In this document: piece by piece, positions 62,338 to 64,000 of the stretch
Layout: each line of letters starts with the position of its first letter
Numbering within the stretch: position 1 is the first letter of the stretch
Source: CAXMST01 sp963700785
GTDB lineage: Bacteria; Actinomycetota; Thermoleophilia; Solirubrobacterales; 70-9
Direction of reading: 5' to 3'
DNA: 64,000 bases
NCBI GenBank assembly: GCA_963700785.1
Contig: CAVOYZ010000004.1
Span: 57,092-121,091, forward strand
The notes under the pieces: model-generated
What the model saw: only the letters and a program-made list of their open reading frames with translations
What the model was told of the DNA's origin: nothing
Databases searched by the model: none
Made by a program: the position numbers and the translations under genes

Positions 62338-64000
62338 TCAGGCCGGGGCGCCCGCCGGGTCGCATCCCTCGGCGGCAAGCTCGCCGACCCAGGCCTCGGC
62401 CTCGTCCGCGATTTGCGCCTGATCCCAGCCGAGCTCGGTGCCCATCGCCTCGGCCACCGGCCGGACCGCAGCGGCGGTCCGCAGCGACGGCGCCGCGACC
62501 AGCGCCAGCCGGGTGCGGCGCAGCAACACGTCGGCGACCGTCCGGGCCTGCTCGAGGCGGGCCGCAACCACCGCCTCGGCGAGCAGGTCGGGATGGCCCG
62601 GGAGGATCGGACGAGCGAGCTCGGGGCGCTCGGCCGCGACGCTGAGCACGTCGCGCGCCGCGTGTCCGTAGCGGAAGGCGAGCTGCCGTTTGACCTCGGG
62701 GCCGACGAGACCAGGCTCGAGGCCGTCGGGCGGCTCCAGATCCGCGTCGGAGGCCTCCATCCCGAGCGGGATATCGGCGGTCCGGCAGGGAACCTCGCGG
62801 CCCTCGCGCTCGGCCACCCGGTCGACGACCTGCTTTGCCATTCGCCGCCAGGTCGTGAGCTTGCCGCCGGTGATCGTCAGCATGCCCGAGGAGGTCTCGT
62901 AGAGCTCCGCCTTGCGCGAGATGTCGACGGACTTCTTTGGATCGCCGGTCGAGATCAGAGGCCGGACCCCGGCGAAGGCGCCCGTCAGATCGCCCCGTCC
63001 GAGGTCCTCGCCGAAGTAGTCGTTGACCGCCGAGAGCAGGTAGTCGATGTCCTGATCGCCGGGGCGTACCAGGTCGATGTCGCCGTCGTAGTCGTTGTCG
63101 GTGGTGCCGACCATCGCCCGCCCGTACCAGGGGAGAACGAAGATCGTCCGCCCGGCGCCAGCCGGGACGATGCAGGCGGCGTCGTTGAGCGGCAGCCGCT
63201 CGAGCGGAAGGGTCAGGTGGGTGCCGCGGCTCGGCGCGATGCGCGGGACCTCGGTCTCGTCGAGGATCTCGCCCGGGCGTACGCGGTCCGCCCAGACGCC
63301 GGTCGCGTTGATCACGTTCTCGGCCTTGATCTGGAGCTGCTCCCCGGTCTCTGCGTCGGTGCAGTTGACGCCGGCCGCCCTGCCGCCGTTCTCGAGCAGC
63401 GAGGTGACCTCGAGCCGGTTGGCCATCACCGCGCCGAAGCGCTCGGCCTCCCCGAGAATCGTCAGCACGAGGCGGACGTCGTCGGTCTGGCAGTCGTAGA
63501 ACAGGTAGGCGGCGGTCGGCTGCCGGGCCTCGAGCGCGGGCAGGTAGTCGATCGTCTCCTCGGCGCTGATCGTCCGGTGCCGGTCGGGCGACCAACCGGC
63601 GTCATCGTCATCGCCTCTGGCCCGCTGCTTGCGACCCTGGCCGACCCGCGTGGTCGCCATCACGTCGTACATGTTGAGTCCGATGCCGATCCGCATGTCG
63701 CGCCGGTCATCGCCGAGGGTCGGCACCAGGTAGGGGGTCGGATAGACGAGGTGCGGCGCCAGGTCGACCATCAGCTGGCGCTCGAGCAACGCCTCGCGGA
63801 CCAGGCCGAGATCGAAGTTCTGCAGGTAGCGCAGGCCGCCGTGGACCATCTTCGAGCTCCGGCTCGAGGTCCCGAACGACCAGTCGTTGCGCTCGACGAT
63901 CGCGGTCGAGTAGCCGCGCGACGCCGCATCGAGCGCAACCCCGACGCCGGTGATGCCGCCGCCGATCACGACCACGTCGAAGGTCTCGGAGGTGAGCTCC
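62338..64000 (-). CDS. glpD: Aerobic glycerol-3-phosphate dehydrogenase (partial at the window edge)
   Basis: FAD enzyme oxidising glycerol 3-phosphate to DHAP at the membrane. FAD loop VVVIGGGITGVGVALDAASRGYSTAIVERNDWSFGTSSRSSKMVHGGLRYL, then VINATGVWADRV, PSRGTHLTLPLERLP and TITGGKLTTWRRMAKQVVD, with the GlpD C-terminal domain. Open to the end of the window (ELTSETFDVVVIGGG), so only about 10-15 N-terminal residues are missing. It is the closest upstream neighbour of the rho-like gene. Confidence 0.94.
   Translation of the reverse strand, partial: ELTSETFDVVVIGGGITGVGVALDAASRGYSTAIVERNDWSFGTSSRSSKMVHGGLRYLQNFDLGLVREALLERQLMVDLAPHLVYPTPYLVPTLGDDRRDMRIGIGLNMYDVMATTRVGQGRKQRARGDDDDAGWSPDRHRTISAEETIDYLPALEARQPTAAYLFYDCQTDDVRLVLTILGEAERFGAVMANRLEVTSLLENGGRAAGVNCTDAETGEQLQIKAENVINATGVWADRVRPGEILDETEVPRIAPSRGTHLTLPLERLPLNDAACIVPAGAGRTIFVLPWYGRAMVGTTDNDYDGDIDLVRPGDQDIDYLLSAVNDYFGEDLGRGDLTGAFAGVRPLISTGDPKKSVDISRKAELYETSSGMLTITGGKLTTWRRMAKQVVDRVAEREGREVPCRTADIPLGMEASDADLEPPDGLEPGLVGPEVKRQLAFRYGHAARDVLSVAAERPELARPILPGHPDLLAEAVVAARLEQARTVADVLLRRTRLALVAAPSLRTAAAVRPVAEAMGTELGWDQAQIADEAEAWVGELAAEGCDPAGAPA

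Overview
The window is very GC-rich, densely packed chromosomal DNA with a housekeeping and cell-envelope gene set. The organism is most likely a monoderm actinobacterium. Supporting features are ftsZ without ftsA in the dcw cluster, a DUF2510 protein, Ku plus a stand-alone LigD-type polymerase, a DUF3352 protein, an alpha/beta-hydrolase-adenylate cyclase fusion and a Tad pilus locus without a secretin. The overall mix resembles Thermoleophilia/Solirubrobacterales; that placement is inference from gene content, not a phylogeny. I see no rRNA, tRNA, CRISPR array, insertion sequence or prophage.

Layout. 1-10 kb: tail of a + strand gene, then rpe, a zinc-ribbon protein, rsmB, fmt, def and priA on the - strand, a + strand PH-domain membrane protein, metK and a DUF3352 protein. 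10-20 kb: der, cmk, a + strand cupin, and an aromatic amino acid block read leftwards: scpA-scpB-ACT-rluB-aroH-hisC, then, after a 320-base leader, aroF-tyrA-aroA. 20-30 kb: a drug/antibiotic-type ABC exporter, trpS, a DJ-1/PfpI protein, a potABCD-like polyamine importer, a FetAB-like ABC pair, and Ku with a LigD polymerase domain (NHEJ). 30-36 kb: the glycine cleavage system (gcvT-gcvH-gcvPA-gcvPB). 35.6-52.6 kb: a complete dcw cluster (mraZ-rsmH-ftsL-like-ftsI-murE-murF-mraY-DUF2510-murD-ftsW-murG-murC-murB-ftsQ, then ftsZ from its own promoter). 52.6-64 kb: a membrane protein, a Tad cluster (TadC, TadB, TadA, CpaB) behind a response regulator and histidine kinase, the cyclase, a DUF192 protein, an unrecognised protein, an aberrant Rho and a partial glpD.

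Most neighbouring genes overlap by ATGA, GTGA or TTGA, so translational coupling is the rule. Many operon-leading genes instead have a TANNNT -10 hexamer ending 6-10 bases before the start codon, which implies leaderless or near-leaderless mRNAs.

Fifteen genes are interrupted by exactly one extra base each. Nearly all are essential or core genes, and removing one base restores a full family-length protein every time. I annotate each across the break and treat these as probable sequence errors.

Most interesting non-gene signals: (i) an attenuator-like leader of aroF with a 29-residue leader peptide ending in Tyr, Trp and two Phe codons and a 10-bp stem starting at its stop codon; (ii) three 10-base-phased MraZ boxes and an 18-bp hairpin with a CU-rich loop before mraZ; (iii) a Rho homologue with Arg in place of the Walker A Lys and shortened Q- and R-loop regions.
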